Positions 41,601 to 45,830 of a DNA stretch of 64,000 nt are shown in pieces. The notes beneath the pieces were generated by a model. It was not told where the DNA came from. It was given only the letters and a program-made list of their open reading frames with translations, and did no database searches. This DNA is from Nilaparvata lugens. Lineage: Eukaryota > Arthropoda > Insecta > Hemiptera > Delphacidae. The DNA lies in the NCBI RefSeq assembly GCF_014356525.2, contig NC_052514.1, positions 3,240,046 to 3,304,045 of the forward strand, read 5' to 3'. Both the position numbers and the translations under genes were made by a program. Every line of letters starts with the position of its first letter. The first letter of the stretch is position 1.

Positions 41601-44600
41601 GGCTTCTCTTAATGACTGGGGCAGTTTACCTTCCCCTGCTTGTGATTGTGGAGAGGCTAGACAGACGATGAAGCACATCATCAGAAATTGTTATATACGT
41701 GCCTACCAAGGCGATTTAAATTATTTTATCTCGGCTTCTCCACAATCACTACACTACATTGACAACCTCGACATCAAAATTTAATATATTCACAGTATTT
41801 TATTAACCTGATAACGGTCTCATGGCCAGATTTTTCATGACTACCTATGTATTTGTGTGCGTCTATATAATATGCCATACGCTAATAATAGACCTAATAA
41901 TGTTATATTATAGATTACCTGTGACAACAGTAACAGGTCCCTTGAGGGTGGTTAGGGGTTGCTTGGTGAATGACTTGATGAGACAGTGAATGAGCAGCGA
42001 CTTGCCCACTTTGGGGGGTCCCACAACCACCACCAGAATGGGCGGGGGCTCGATCGGGGTGCGGTCCACTTTCGGCACATGGTGCTTTTTGGTCTGGATG
42101 TCTTGGCCTCTGTAACACAACATTTCATTAATTAATTATTCCGAAGATAGATTTTTGTCAGGTACAAAAAATCAATTCTGGGTTTCTCACATAAAGGAGC
42201 TTATCCCTTTTACTATAATACTTTCCGTATTCATTCGGCTTAGGTGGGCATCTGATGTAATACTAACTGTTCTTATTCGTTAAAATAATCAATTATATTT
42301 TGATTGGTTGTCATGGAAAATATTGTACCTAATGTGAAATTTTCATTTTTCAATATTAGGCTATCATCAAAATTTTATATTTGTTTGCTTTTCAAATATA
42401 AATTTGTTTAGAAGTAAGCTTTCTTGATTTTGAACTTTATAAAATAGAAACTCAGGAAGTGAAAGTGCACATTTTTAGTGAGAAAACATGATGAACCGAA
42501 TACATAACCTATAAACTTGGGTGTTGATAGGAAATGACATTGGGTAATACGGCAAGGCAGAACATCCAAAAGGATCTCTCTGCCGATAAAAGGCATATGA
42601 ATAAATAAATTATATTTTATTAGTCAAGAGAATATATATTATTTTTCAATGATTTAATTATCCTTTTCATAATTGAGATTGAATATTCTGTTGATTAATT
42701 ATATATTCCTACATTGTTGAAGCCTAGATAGTGTTCAAACTGTTGCAATATCAGCTTTGCACACGACGATGTACTTCTTTCAACTTTGAGCGCTCATTTT
42801 AGGTTTAAAAGCTTTATCAATATAACAAATTATTTGAATATTCCTCTTTCCAACCGTATCCTTAGAATTATATTCTAAATGATAGCTTTCTAGTAATGGA
42901 CGTTTTTTCAAAAACATTGAAAGATCGATAGATCTCTATGGTTAGAAAAAACTAATGTCGATATAAGAAAATTTACTGGACATGTTTTGTTGGGATTTTC
43001 ATGTAGATCTTATGGTCTTCGGCTGTTATAACTTTTGTGGGACACCCTGTAAACTGTCTTGGCCGCACGGCCGGGTCAGATTGTACGGGCAGCAAGCCGA
43101 GACTATCAGCGCAACATAGCTTTACAAAACTACATGAAACTATCGGCTTGTCTTGACCTATTTAATTTGGAAAATAAGCGCCTTATAGCATGTAATATAT
43201 ATTTATGCTACATTTTCTCTATGGTAATGAGGCCCTCAAAGCCATAGAAAGAATCCACTAACTGTACGGTATTACAATCAAATATAAAATTGACTAGGGC
43301 AGTTTACCTTCCCCTGCTTGTGATTGTGGAGAGGCTAGACAGACGATGAAGCACATCATCAGAAATATACATGCTTACCAAGGCGATTTAAATGATTTTA
43401 TCTCGACTTCTCCACAATTACTACACTAATTTGACAACCTCGACATCAAAAATTTAATATATTCACAGTATTTTATTAACCTGACAACGGTCTCATGACC
43501 AGATTTTTTCTTTGACTACCTATGTATTTGTGTGCGTCTATATATGTCATACGCTAATCATAGACCTGATAATATTATATTATAGTTTGATTACCTGTGA
43601 CAACAGTAACAGGTCCCTTGAGGGTGGTTAGGGGTTGTTTGGTGAATGACTTGATGAGACAGTGAATGAGCAGCGACTTGCCCACTTTGGGGGGTCCCAC
43701 AACCACCACCAGAATGGGCGGGGGCTCGATCGGGGTGCGGTCCACTTTCGGCACATGGTGCTTTTTGGTCTGGATGTCTTGGCCTCTGTAACACAAAATT
43801 TCATTAATTAATTATTTCGAAGATAGATTTTTGTCAGGCACAAACATCAATTCTGGGTTTCTTACAAAAAGGAACTTATCCCTTTTACTATAATACTCTC
43901 CGTATTTATTCGGCTTAGGTAGCCATCTAATGATATATTAACTGTTCTTATTCGTTAAAATAATCAATTATATTTTGATTGGTTGCCATGGAAAAAATTG
44001 TAACCTAATGTGAAATTTTCATTTTTCAATATTATCATCAACATTTTATATTTGTTTGCTTTTCAAATATAAATTTGTTTAGAAGTAAGCTTTCTTGATT
44101 TTGAACTTTATAAAATAGAAACTCAGGAAGTGAAAGTGCAATTTTTTAGTGAGAAAACATGATGAACCGAATACATAACCTATAAACTTGGGTGTTGATA
44201 GGAAATGACATTGGGTAATACGGCGAGGCAGAACATCCAAAAGGATCTCTCTGCCGATAAAAGCCATATGAATAGACAAATAAATTATATTTTATTAGTC
44301 AAGAGAATATTATATTATTTTTCAATAATTCATTTCAGAATTGAGATTGAATATTCTGTTGATTAATTATATATTTGTTGAAGCCTAGATAGTGTTCAAA
44401 CTGTTGCAATATCAGCTTTGCACTCGACGATGTACTTCTTTCAACTTTGAGCGCTCATTTTAGGTTTAAATGAGGTTTTAGGATTTCCATGTAGAATCTA
44501 TGGTCTTCGGCTGTTATAACTTTTGTGGGACACCCTGTAAACTGTCTTGGCCGCACGGCCGGGTCAGATTGTACGGGCAGCAAGCTGAGACTATCAGCGC

Positions 44601-45570
44601 AACATAGCTTTACAAAACTATGAAGCATGAAACTATCGGCTAGACTTAACCTATTTAATTTGGAAAATAAGCGCCTTATAGCATGCAATATATTTTTATG
44701 CTACATTTTCTCTATGGTAATGAAGCCCTCAAAGCAATAGAAAAAATCGAATTAAAGAATGGAGCACTCAAAGCAATAGAATGAACCGAATTAAAGTATT
44801 ACAATCGAAAAGGTAGCTTAAGTTGTTTGTCACCTTCTAAAATTTCTTTCAGCTCGGACTGCAGAATTGAAAGTAAATGCTTTTGGATTTCGCTGAGCGT
44901 CCGTCAATTCCTGTACATGTTGGTTCTTCTTCTTATCCTTTTTCTCAGCTTTACGACCTACAAAGAGAAATTATGTTAATAATTTTTTAATCTTCACTAG
45001 TATCATTTTAATGCGTAATTTCATTTTAAATTTGACCAAACCTTATGTGAGAGAATGTAGCCTTATCTGGTAAAGAATATAGACCTATGAAATATGAATG
45101 AGGGTTTGAAAATGCTACTACTGGAATATGATGACTAATAATGTGAGGTTATGTACGGTATCTACTATGTAGATTTGATAATTACTTGTTTAGATCTTTC
45201 TTACACTACAGTTTTAAAGATATTGTTCTAAGAGAGTTTTGTAGACGTATGCTATTTAATGCATAGATTAATAAAATTAGATTCAATGAGCAACTTTACT
45301 GAATAACAATAATCATTAAAATTCTATAAGCTTCAAAGGTGCGGAGAGGCACCTACTGTAAGTTATTGGTCATAACAAGGTTCCGTAAGAGAATGTAAAG
45401 TATTATATTTCATTAGAGCCCAAAACTTGAAATCTCCATCAATTGTAAATCTTAAAATTTGAGGTAAATGAATTTTATAAATAAAACAGTACGGTTATAC
45501 ACGTGTGTATTGACATACCTGAATGAGGTTTCTTGTGAGACTTTTTCGAACCATCATTTTGATCATCCAT
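415..45570 (-). CDS. BMS1: BMS1 ribosome biogenesis GTPase, 15 exons seen, 3' end off window
   Basis: BMS1 is a nucleolar GTPase of the small-subunit processome. It partners RCL1 and U3 snoRNP and is needed for 18S rRNA processing (known of the family). Fifteen exons read right to left align in order with animal BMS1 as I remember it: basic N-terminus, GPPKVGKS P-loop, THLD motif, AARP2CN-like region, acidic linker, and the first part of the C-terminal domain ([24 protein letters not shown]). Splice phases agree at every junction except exon 12 to 13. About 865 codons are present; human BMS1 is about 1,280, so roughly 400 C-terminal residues should lie left of base 1. Exons 3, 14 and part of 15 are duplicated and exon 7 has a 1-bp insertion, so the locus as given does not encode one clean reading frame without choosing copies. 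The identification is secure; whether this copy is functional is not. Confidence 0.93.
458..1757. repeat. 649-bp direct tandem duplication across BMS1 exon 15
   Basis: Copy 1 is 458-1106 and copy 2 is 1107-1757. They are almost identical except for a T-run length difference. The junction shows TTTGG microhomology. The unit spans the 5' two-thirds of exon 15 and the intron upstream of it. Confidence 0.9.
1107..1193 (-). pseudogene. BMS1: Partial, frameshifted copy of BMS1 exon 15
   Basis: The first 88 nt of exon 15 are repeated here with the same acceptor (gttaacag|GCC). The T run (plus strand) in the KKHRW codons is 5 instead of 6 nt, breaking the frame, and the exon is cut off at the tandem junction at 1107-1111 (shared TTTGG), so it has no donor. 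It is part of the 649-bp direct duplication. Confidence 0.85.
1777..3700. other. Repeat-rich stretch left of exon 14, no gene seen
   Basis: Contents: a hairpin-forming segment with TTTTTCTCCCT...AGGGAGAAAAAG and GCCCTCGG/CCTCGGGC at 1970-2060; a short direct repeat of TTGATGGAAAGAT...GAACGGGTAGTATTATAG at 2480-2530 and 2543-2600; and fragments of the GTCGAC...CTCACTTCGCTC family. No ORF here has recognisable protein similarity. Confidence 0.5.
3931..4119 (-). CDS. BMS1: BMS1 exon 14, downstream copy
   Basis: Same length, splice sites and deduced protein as the copy at 9062-8874. It sits in a duplicated block of about 1.1 kb (about 3715-4829 versus 8662-9770) that also contains the same SINE at the same offset. 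Being nearer to exon 15, this may be the copy joined to it. The [13 protein letters not shown] junction across to exon 15 gives the same residue spacing as in vertebrate BMS1. Confidence 0.85.
4305..4535 (+). mobile_element. tRNA-headed SINE, copy 1
   Basis: The head contains a tRNA-like B box GGTTCGAATCCC at 4338-4349 within CCCGGG/CCCGGG pairing and a TGGCACTTGC A-box-like stretch. The body has GTCATGTCAGAGGCCCTGAA and TGCGACCTGAAAACTCTGAC, and the tail is (ATT)n. It is identical in position to the SINE in the other exon 14 block, so it predates that duplication. It lies in a BMS1 intron, antisense. Confidence 0.8.
6178..7587 (+). CDS. Reverse transcriptase domain of the non-LTR element
   Basis: A 469-codon open stretch covering RT blocks 0 to about 7, with the first catalytic Asp in FCDLAKAFD (about residue 306) and FADD at about residues 391-394. 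The residues are intact, but the frame ends at 7587 before the thumb/C-terminal region, which continues out of frame. The 5' ATG is arbitrary, because the original ORF2 began upstream with the endonuclease. This is a mobile-element remnant, not a host gene. Confidence 0.85.
   Translation: MDAFINTLTDHIKLSSRSFKIPHKRKPLKPWISQGIINSIRKRDKMHRKLTKEPFNIRLKEEYKRYRNTLNILIKKAKIEYYNQKFLNYKGNIKKTWDCIKEITKTKTKEFEARIEAVVLNKHFATVGQKYAKNLIQNNIIEIPETISPRTLHSFFLSPTNVTEINKYIHELKPNSSPGADGISSICLKKISNYIVCPLEFIVNRCFLLGYFPKKFKVALIKPIPKSNKLDDPQNYRPISLLSNLSKIMEKIIKARLLNFLEKNKFIEGNQYGFQKGKSTKDAVLHLTSIIDKNFNSNKKTLAVFCDLAKAFDTIPHSILLNKLENSGIRGIAKKLFASYLKDRTQILETDIQIIKDYGLPQGTVLSPLMFLIYVNDLLKLRIPNGIALSFADDTALIFSGSTWDETFNCANRGLSVVKSWLKSHILTLNTIKTKYITFSPNRSGQPSEHLKLIIHNHNCDTPTVLVQL
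8449..8482 (+). other. 3'-terminal stem-loop of the non-LTR element
   Basis: A nine-base stem GTGGCTGGA (8449-8457) / TCCAGCCAC (8474-8482) with a 16-nt loop lies near the 3' end of the retrotransposon, before an AT-rich AATAAATAAA tail. Position and form suggest a 3' RNA structure recognised by the element's RT (inference). Confidence 0.5.
8874..9062 (-). CDS. BMS1: BMS1 exon 14, upstream copy
   Basis: Acceptor gttgcag|TTG, donor AAG|GTCAGT (phase 0 in and out), 189 nt, 63 codons. It encodes [20 protein letters not shown], then [34 protein letters not shown] and VK. This is the start of the conserved C-terminal domain shared by BMS1 and TSR1. It is identical in protein to the second copy at 4119-3931. 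Because 189 is a multiple of 3 with symmetric phases, both copies could be spliced in without a frameshift, which would duplicate 63 residues. Confidence 0.88.
9235..9475 (+). mobile_element. tRNA-headed SINE, copy 2
   Basis: Same family and same relative position as the copy at 4305-4535, with a longer (ATT)n tail and a few single-base differences. Confidence 0.8.
9775..10049. mobile_element. CATAG MITE family 1, copy 1 (275 bp, 7-bp TSD)
   Basis: Ends CATAGAGAAACAATA.../...TATTGTTTCTCTATG. The arms continue through GATATCCCATGG and TTGCGACATAAACGCCC. Flanked by ATATTAT at 9768-9774 and 10050-10056. No coding capacity. Confidence 0.88.
10119..11635. mobile_element. ~1.5-kb TIR element, Harbinger-like ends
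   Basis: Ends ATGCCCGGTTGCAGAATCGT / ACGACTCTGCAACCGGGCAT (imperfect inverted), flanked by TTA-type trinucleotides. It encloses a (CA)n tract and the repeat that ends GGCAAGGAAAGTAAAAAC, also present at 35455-36425. No transposase ORF. Lies in BMS1 intron 13. Confidence 0.6.
10882..10919. repeat. (CA)n microsatellite
   Basis: About 19 CA dinucleotides. It produces the spurious Thr-His open frames seen in translation. Confidence 0.95.
11815..11972 (-). CDS. BMS1: BMS1 exon 13
   Basis: Acceptor cctacag|AT (phase 1), donor GCAGAG|GTTTGT (phase 0), 158 nt. It encodes [32 protein letters not shown] and [14 protein letters not shown], matching the KRKLKEMFDAEYDEG region before the conserved C-terminal domain. 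The incoming phase does not match any visible donor of exon 12. Confidence 0.87.
12504..13632. mobile_element. Mariner-type transposase fold-back with nested MITE
   Basis: The right arm (13390-13632) reads on the plus strand, with frame breaks, [11 protein letters not shown]...[12 protein letters not shown]...PPLPDN, the C-terminal catalytic region of mariner-like DD-D/E transposases. The left arm (12504-12592 and 13139-13260) is its inverted copy, so the two arms can pair over more than 200 bp. A MITE (12597-13137) with GGGCCGGTTTCCGAGCTCGG-type ends splits the left arm. Lies in BMS1 intron 12. Confidence 0.78.
13721..16855. repeat. 1.4-kb direct repeat flanking BMS1 exon 12
   Basis: Block A (about 13721-15157) and block B (about 15405-16855) are near-identical. 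Each holds a 187-bp TIR element (CACACACCAGTTAGTCAAGAC ends, shortened here to the shared core), the Penelope-type segment AACTTCTCAACTACAC, an inverted element around GAACGGACATG, and a run of TGAATGAATGATT variants. Block B continues into a longer repeat to about 17060. Block A instead stops inside exon 12. Block B carries an extra 30-bp AAATAAA-rich insert. Confidence 0.88.
15158..15326 (-). CDS. BMS1: BMS1 exon 12, 3' end apparently lost
   Basis: Acceptor caccag|GTG (phase 0). It encodes [15 protein letters not shown], an Asp run, then [18 protein letters not shown], all characteristic of BMS1. The homology stops where a repeat begins: from about 15157 leftward the sequence is the same as an interspersed repeat at 16850 and 2640. 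Exon 13 needs a phase-1 donor, and I find none between here and the next stop; possible GT sites (15143, 15131) are phase 0 or weak. The given end is therefore the limit of recognisable coding sequence, not a proven splice site. Confidence 0.8.
17316..17515 (-). CDS. BMS1: BMS1 exon 11
   Basis: Acceptor tacgcag|GA, donor GAGGAG|GTGAGT (phase 1 in, phase 0 out), 200 nt. It encodes an acidic stretch, [15 protein letters not shown], and ends HSRDWSQEE, leading directly into [14 protein letters not shown] of exon 12. The [15 protein letters not shown] junction is a strong BMS1 signature. Confidence 0.9.
17706..17955. mobile_element. Inverted-repeat element, GATGAAGCCAACATCTAC ends, copy 1
   Basis: Arms GAAGCCAACATCTACTTCCA...GACGTCAGCATCGGATAG and complement. 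The centre contains TCTGAAATAGAC. A second copy lies at 18684-18935. Confidence 0.75.
18052..18199. mobile_element. MITE with CCGTTTGCACAG ends
   Basis: GGACCGTTTGCACAG.../...CTGTGCAAACGGCAC, about 148 bp, with partly complementary AAGCTTAAACT / AGTTTAAAAT arms. Confidence 0.65.
18420..19260. repeat. Mosaic of further TIR fragments, no gene
   Basis: GGGTATTCACAATGTTGGAG (18432) pairs with ACATTGTGAATACCCC (19102). Direct repeats of ATCGAGCACCTGGAGTA / ATCGAACACCTAGACTA lie at 19190-19250. The short open frames here have no protein similarity I recognise. Confidence 0.5.
18684..18935. mobile_element. Inverted-repeat element, copy 2
   Basis: Same arms and centre as the 17706 copy. Both are bordered by TCTATTCTATAACTGGTCTA, so they may be cores of one larger element family. 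Confidence 0.75.
19557..19829. mobile_element. CATAG MITE family 1, copy 2
   Basis: 273 bp with the same ends and internal GATATCCCATGG / CCATGGGATATC. Flanks CTACTAA and CTACTAC match at 6 of 7 positions. Confidence 0.85.
20216..20433 (-). CDS. BMS1: BMS1 exon 10 (acidic linker)
   Basis: Acceptor ttttcag|T, donor TATG|GTAAGT (phase 2 in, phase 1 out), 218 nt. Two Asp-rich runs are followed by [20 protein letters not shown] and LWKLVYG, which correspond to the LKWKEDLSRKAAEAFL...LRKLIYG block of vertebrate BMS1. The GAT/TCA trinucleotide runs that encode the acidic stretches may vary in length. Confidence 0.9.
20925..21580. mobile_element. Cluster of diverged relatives of CATAG MITE family 1
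   Basis: Three partial or diverged inverted-repeat units (about 20925-21070, 21090-21375, 21405-21580) share CCATGG..ATATCTTCTT, the CGGCTTGAGT core and TTTTCTCTA ends. They lie in BMS1 intron 9. Confidence 0.6.
21771..22199. mobile_element. Harbinger-like MITE hosting a CATAG MITE
   Basis: Ends TCCCGGTTGCACAAAAG / CTTTTGTGCATCCGGCAC with TAA at both flanks. It is interrupted by the 275-bp CATAG element plus its 7-bp duplication. Confidence 0.75.
21907..22181. mobile_element. CATAG MITE family 1, copy 3 (perfect 7-bp TSD)
   Basis: 275 bp, flanked by CTTTTGT at 21900-21906 and 22182-22188. It is inserted inside a Harbinger-like MITE (21771-22199), giving a clear nesting order. Its left end lies just beyond the donor of BMS1 exon 9. 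Confidence 0.9.
22233..22523 (-). CDS. BMS1: BMS1 exon 9 (acidic linker)
   Basis: Acceptor ttttcag|T, donor ACAAG|GTGAGA (phase 2 in and out), 291 nt. It begins with [14 protein letters not shown], equivalent to the RRKAIF.DEDE block of vertebrate BMS1, and continues as a Glu/Asp-rich tract of about 60 residues. Low-complexity acidic linkers are usual in nucleolar proteins. Both phases match exons 8 and 10. Confidence 0.88.
23750..24243 (+). repeat. Interspersed repeat (LTR-like?), copy 1
   Basis: Runs from TGACGTGACGTCTTATAAAT to ACTTTACAGGCAACCATGC. It has a CRE-like TGACGTC next to a TATAAAT box and a GC-rich core (AGAGCGAGTGAGAGCG). The same element is at 39212-39915 in the opposite orientation. 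The 63-codon frame inside it is not a gene. Confidence 0.6.
24338..24465 (-). CDS. BMS1: BMS1 exon 8
   Basis: Acceptor tttccag|GAG, donor CAGAG|GTTAGT (phase 0 in, phase 2 out), 128 nt. It encodes [20 protein letters not shown] and [16 protein letters not shown], matching the segment of BMS1 that follows the AARP2CN region and leads into the acidic linker. Confidence 0.85.
24558..24985. mobile_element. Diverged member of the GTTATAATGGCAG repeat family
   Basis: Shares TTCTATAGAAGATAGCTGAT, ACTGTCCATTCTTG, GATCTGGCAACGTTG and TGCTGCCATTATAAC with the 47-kb and 50-kb copies. Lies in BMS1 intron 7, close upstream of exon 8. Confidence 0.65.
25604..25807 (-). CDS. BMS1: BMS1 exon 7, with 1-bp frameshift
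   Basis: Acceptor atgacag|GT, donor GTGGG|GTAAGT. It encodes [20 protein letters not shown] and ALGEKERLI, then, one frame over, [20 protein letters not shown]. The homologous protein needs these in one frame. Reading is restored if the AAAA run at 25702-25705 (plus strand) is three A's, which also makes the exon length fit its phases (203 instead of 204 nt). This is either a homopolymer sequencing error or a disabling mutation. Confidence 0.88.
26189..26380. mobile_element. CATAG MITE family 2, copy 1 (192 bp, 7-bp TSD)
   Basis: Ends CATAGTCACCTCTAATACAA / TTATTAGAGGTGGTTATG. The arms include GCAACGTCGCAG. Flanked by perfect ATATTAG duplications (26182-26188 and 26381-26387). Lies in BMS1 intron 6. 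Confidence 0.88.
26950..27078 (-). CDS. BMS1: BMS1 exon 6
   Basis: Acceptor ttttcag|CC, donor CCAG|GTAAGA (phase 1 in and out), 129 nt. It encodes [20 protein letters not shown] and [20 protein letters not shown], the AARP2CN-type region of BMS1 (YGY.RG is the recognisable core). It follows the longest intron of the gene, 9.4 kb. Confidence 0.92.
27497..27655 (+). CDS. Short ORF resembling the start of a Crypton-type recombinase-derived protein
   Basis: A 52-codon frame from ATG at 27497: [20 protein letters not shown], then [18 protein letters not shown]. The NLLP.KSR.RY...Y..F pattern is, as I remember it, the N-terminal motif of tyrosine-recombinase-like (Crypton-derived) insect proteins, where it precedes a core-binding domain. 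No recombinase follows. Downstream is a hairpin-rich repeat, so this would be a first exon or a 5' fragment. It lies in BMS1 intron 5, antisense. The family link rests on memory of the motif. Confidence 0.35.
   Translation: MLEDDDAHDNPSEILKESEILTANLLPLKSRDRYDNKYSSFCILYLFCQQFL
29960..30262. repeat. Long near-perfect inverted repeat, ~141-bp arms, 21-nt loop
   Basis: The left arm, 29960-30100, and right arm, 30122-30262, match with only a few differences (GATCAAGATGGACAG...ATAACATT versus AATGTTAT...CTTGATC). No obvious TIR/TSD of a known family. An RNA from either strand would form one long hairpin. It is inside BMS1 intron 5. Confidence 0.85.
30525..30625 (-). CDS. Candidate terminal exon nested in BMS1 intron 5, unrecognised
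   Basis: The acceptor ttttttcag|GTACC is followed on the minus strand by [32 protein letters not shown] and a stop (phase 0), or a shorter frame [18 protein letters not shown] if joined to the 32-kb candidate exon in phase 1. No similarity recognised. Confidence 0.25.
30866..31053. mobile_element. TIR element, ~60-bp arms
   Basis: AAATTAAAACAGGAGACACA...CTTACATTA and its complement TAATGTAAG...TGTGTCTCCTGTTTTAATTT. Internal sequence is unique. MITE-like. Confidence 0.65.
32003..32158 (-). CDS. Candidate exon nested in BMS1 intron 5, unrecognised
   Basis: An open stretch between a plausible acceptor (tttctacaag|AG) and a strong donor (TTCAA|GTAAGT) on the minus strand, reading [46 protein letters not shown] second frame of the same stretch starts [17 protein letters not shown] but stops before the donor. 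It cannot belong to BMS1, because exons 5 and 6 join perfectly. Function unknown; it could be chance. Confidence 0.28.
32838..32988. mobile_element. MITE, AGCTGCGTACAGACTTGAGC ends
   Basis: An about 150-bp palindromic element with TTCACTTTTCATCAGCTGAT arms. It is related to the element at 56842-57105, which shares the CAGCTGATTA..ATCTGTATTT..TACAG core. Confidence 0.75.
33403..34025. repeat. ~53-bp minisatellite, about 12 units
   Basis: Consensus unit begins GATCCGTATCAAATAAATTG and continues TATTGAAGCCTACCCAAAAG, ATACTCAATTTAA. One single unit fragment lies at 37834-37870. The TTGCCTACCCAAAAGATAC part coincides with the exon 5/intron 5 boundary of BMS1 at 36500-36518. Confidence 0.92.
34085..34245 (-). 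mobile_element. SINE fragment, same family
   Basis: Reverse-complement copy of the SINE body: (ATT)n tail at 34088-34100, GGTCAGAG/GCGACCTG region, CGGTCCCGGCTGCCTG, ending around the CCGTGTTTCGGATGG block. The tRNA-like head is missing. Confidence 0.75.
34440..35106 (-). pseudogene. Non-LTR retrotransposon C-terminal remnant
   Basis: The minus-strand frame from 35040 reads [20 protein letters not shown] then [20 protein letters not shown], the helical C-terminal region of non-LTR RTs. Beyond a stop it continues [21 protein letters not shown] residues. Broken. Confidence 0.65.
35165..35440. repeat. Degenerate ~17-bp minisatellite
   Basis: Variants of AACTGAAAACTTGATGA repeated about 15 times with drift, in BMS1 intron 5. 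Confidence 0.8.
35597..35642. repeat. (TA)n microsatellite
   Basis: About 23 TA dinucleotides, in BMS1 intron 5. Confidence 0.95.
36509..36764 (-). CDS. BMS1: BMS1 exon 5 (GTPase end, AARP2CN start)
   Basis: Acceptor ttccag|GTA, donor TTTTGG|GTAGGC (phase 0 in, phase 1 out), 256 nt. It encodes [15 protein letters not shown] with the G4-like THLD, then the [20 protein letters not shown] and [14 protein letters not shown] blocks characteristic of BMS1. The last codons (HPYLL plus G) join exon 6 to give ADRMEDL, exactly as in homologues. The exon/intron boundary sequence recurs about 12 times as a minisatellite 2.5 kb into the following intron. Confidence 0.93.
37975..38900 (-). mobile_element. 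5'-truncated Penelope-like element with GIY-YIG domain
   Basis: The minus-strand frame is open from about 38897 to 38364. It begins mid-protein ([18 protein letters not shown]) and carries a GIY-YIG endonuclease: [32 protein letters not shown] and a Glu in ILEALEI. The spaced Cys residues before YVG are typical of Penelope-like elements. The RT domain is absent. Downstream (38090-37975) lies the terminal repeat CTGATAAA...AACCGAAACCGGTC..., the same sequence found as fold-backs at 51.3 and 61.6 kb. The element lies in BMS1 intron 4, same strand. Confidence 0.88.
38364..38897 (-). CDS. GIY-YIG endonuclease part of a Penelope-like polyprotein
   Basis: About 178 codons are open without an authentic start, the copy being 5' truncated. 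GIY-YIG features: VYKLKC (GVY), CYVGQTG (YVG), Arg in [10 protein letters not shown], and a late Glu. Known role: nicking of target DNA during Penelope retrotransposition. It is probably inactive here because no RT accompanies it. Confidence 0.82.
   Translation of the reverse strand, partial: KHTFDGSLDLITNFNQNSSFVGSNCEDKTWITIPYLGLVSDKIGRELKRNGFHVAFKTEPILNSLFSWSKDRIDIWDKSGVYKLKCDDCNACYVGQTGRSFKSRIKEHIRDWNKQNGESHFAEHLITNNHKFTVKENVEFLHVNNKGRSLNILEALEITRVIKENSQYSFNDQIHFN
39029..39177 (-). CDS. BMS1: BMS1 exon 4
   Basis: Acceptor ttctag|GT, donor CAA|GTAAGT (phase 1 in, phase 0 out), 149 nt. It encodes [17 protein letters not shown], then [20 protein letters not shown] and EFLNICQ, the central part of the GTPase domain that matches BMS1 and its paralogue TSR1. 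An interspersed repeat with a GCATGGTTGCC end starts only about 35 bp upstream of the acceptor, leaving little room for the branch point and pyrimidine tract. Confidence 0.92.
39212..39915 (-). repeat. Interspersed repeat (LTR-like?), copy 2
   Basis: Inverse of the 23750 copy, GCATGGTTGCCTGTAAAGT to TTATAAGACGTTGTCACGTC, with an extra 200 bp of AT-rich sequence and short CTTATACCTATTCA repeats (39620-39700). It abuts the acceptor region of BMS1 exon 4. Confidence 0.6.
40935..41110. mobile_element. MITE, GGGCGAGACCA family, 40.9 kb
   Basis: AATTGGGTGGTTTTTCAGACG ... CGTCTGAAAACCACCTAATG, then TGGTCTCGCCCT. The centre contains GGCAGATTGGGTTGGCATTG. Confidence 0.65.
41550..41730 (+). pseudogene. 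Non-LTR tail with CDCG..QTM.H zinc motif
   Basis: Plus-strand reading [42 protein letters not shown] is the C-terminal cysteine motif found after the RNase H or RT of some non-LTR elements. A shorter copy in the tandem unit lies at 43294-43395. Confidence 0.65.
41919..42109 (-). CDS. BMS1: BMS1 exon 3, copy B (duplicate P-loop exon)
   Basis: Same splice sites, phases and 191-nt length as copy A, with an identical deduced protein including GPPKVGKS. The flanks resemble those of copy A but carry many small substitutions and indels (for example an extra TA pair and longer A/T runs), so the copies are not a recent perfect duplication. It could be an alternative exon, a redundant duplicate, or the other allele placed in tandem by the assembler. 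Confidence 0.85.
43595..43785 (-). CDS. BMS1: BMS1 exon 3, copy A (P-loop exon)
   Basis: Acceptor gttacag|A, donor ACAG|GTAATC (phase 2 in, phase 1 out), 191 nt. It encodes [14 protein letters not shown], then [19 protein letters not shown] with the G1/Walker A motif GPPKVGKS, and ends GPVTVVT before the split Gly codon completed by exon 4. This copy is nearest to exon 2. A second copy with the same protein sequence lies 1.67 kb downstream. Because 191 is not a multiple of 3, only one copy can be used per mRNA without breaking the frame. Confidence 0.9.
44834..44957 (-). CDS. BMS1: BMS1 exon 2
   Basis: Acceptor ttgtag|GT, donor AG|GTGACA (phase 1 in, phase 2 out). It encodes a Lys-rich segment ([13 protein letters not shown]) followed by [18 protein letters not shown], the conserved NPKAF..SAVR block that precedes the GTPase domain in animal BMS1. 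The right-hand copy of the exon 3 duplication ends about 20 bp to its left. Confidence 0.9.
45519..45570 (-). CDS. BMS1: BMS1 exon 1 (start codon)
   Basis: Seventeen codons from [17 protein letters not shown], then a donor G|GTATGTC (phase 1). The start is chosen because it is the only ATG that joins in phase to exon 2, completing a Gly codon. The short, basic, Lys/His-rich beginning is typical of BMS1 N-termini, which carry nuclear/nucleolar targeting signals. Confidence 0.85.
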
Positions 45571-45830
45571 TGTTTATAAACCTATAAACAATCAACAAAT
45601 TAACAACTTGAGATTAGATTACATATAAGTTAAAGATATTTTGAATAAAATCCATTATTTTGCGTTTCTTGTTAATCAGCAAATTACAGGTTATATTCAC
45701 AAAACAGAAAACACACGACTTGCTAGTTGGAAACTAGAAAACTGAACTGAAACTGAGCCAGTGCTTCCTGAATAGCAGCCGTGGCAGTGCAAAAAAGATG
45801 GCGGCAACTAAGCCGCTAAATTCAAATATC
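45571..45830 (-). promoter_or_regulatory. Probable BMS1 5' UTR and promoter region
   Basis: Sequence upstream of the BMS1 ATG. AAGATGGCGGC at 45796-45806 (plus strand) matches the YY1 core seen in TATA-less housekeeping promoters; on the BMS1 strand it reads GCCGCCATCTT, about 230 bp before the ATG. No TATA box at a fitting place. The 66-codon plus-strand frame starting in this motif has no recognised similarity. Confidence 0.35.

Larger units (their letters stand above)
41622..44812. repeat. ~1.6-kb tandem duplication containing BMS1 exon 3
   Basis: The left unit, about 41622-43275, and the right unit, about 43294-44812, share order and content: a non-LTR tail ([14 protein letters not shown]), exon 3, an AT-rich intron, and a GGGACACCCTGTAAAC-bearing inverted element. 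They differ by scattered substitutions and by an extra 150 bp near 42810-42980 in the left unit. Confidence 0.88.
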
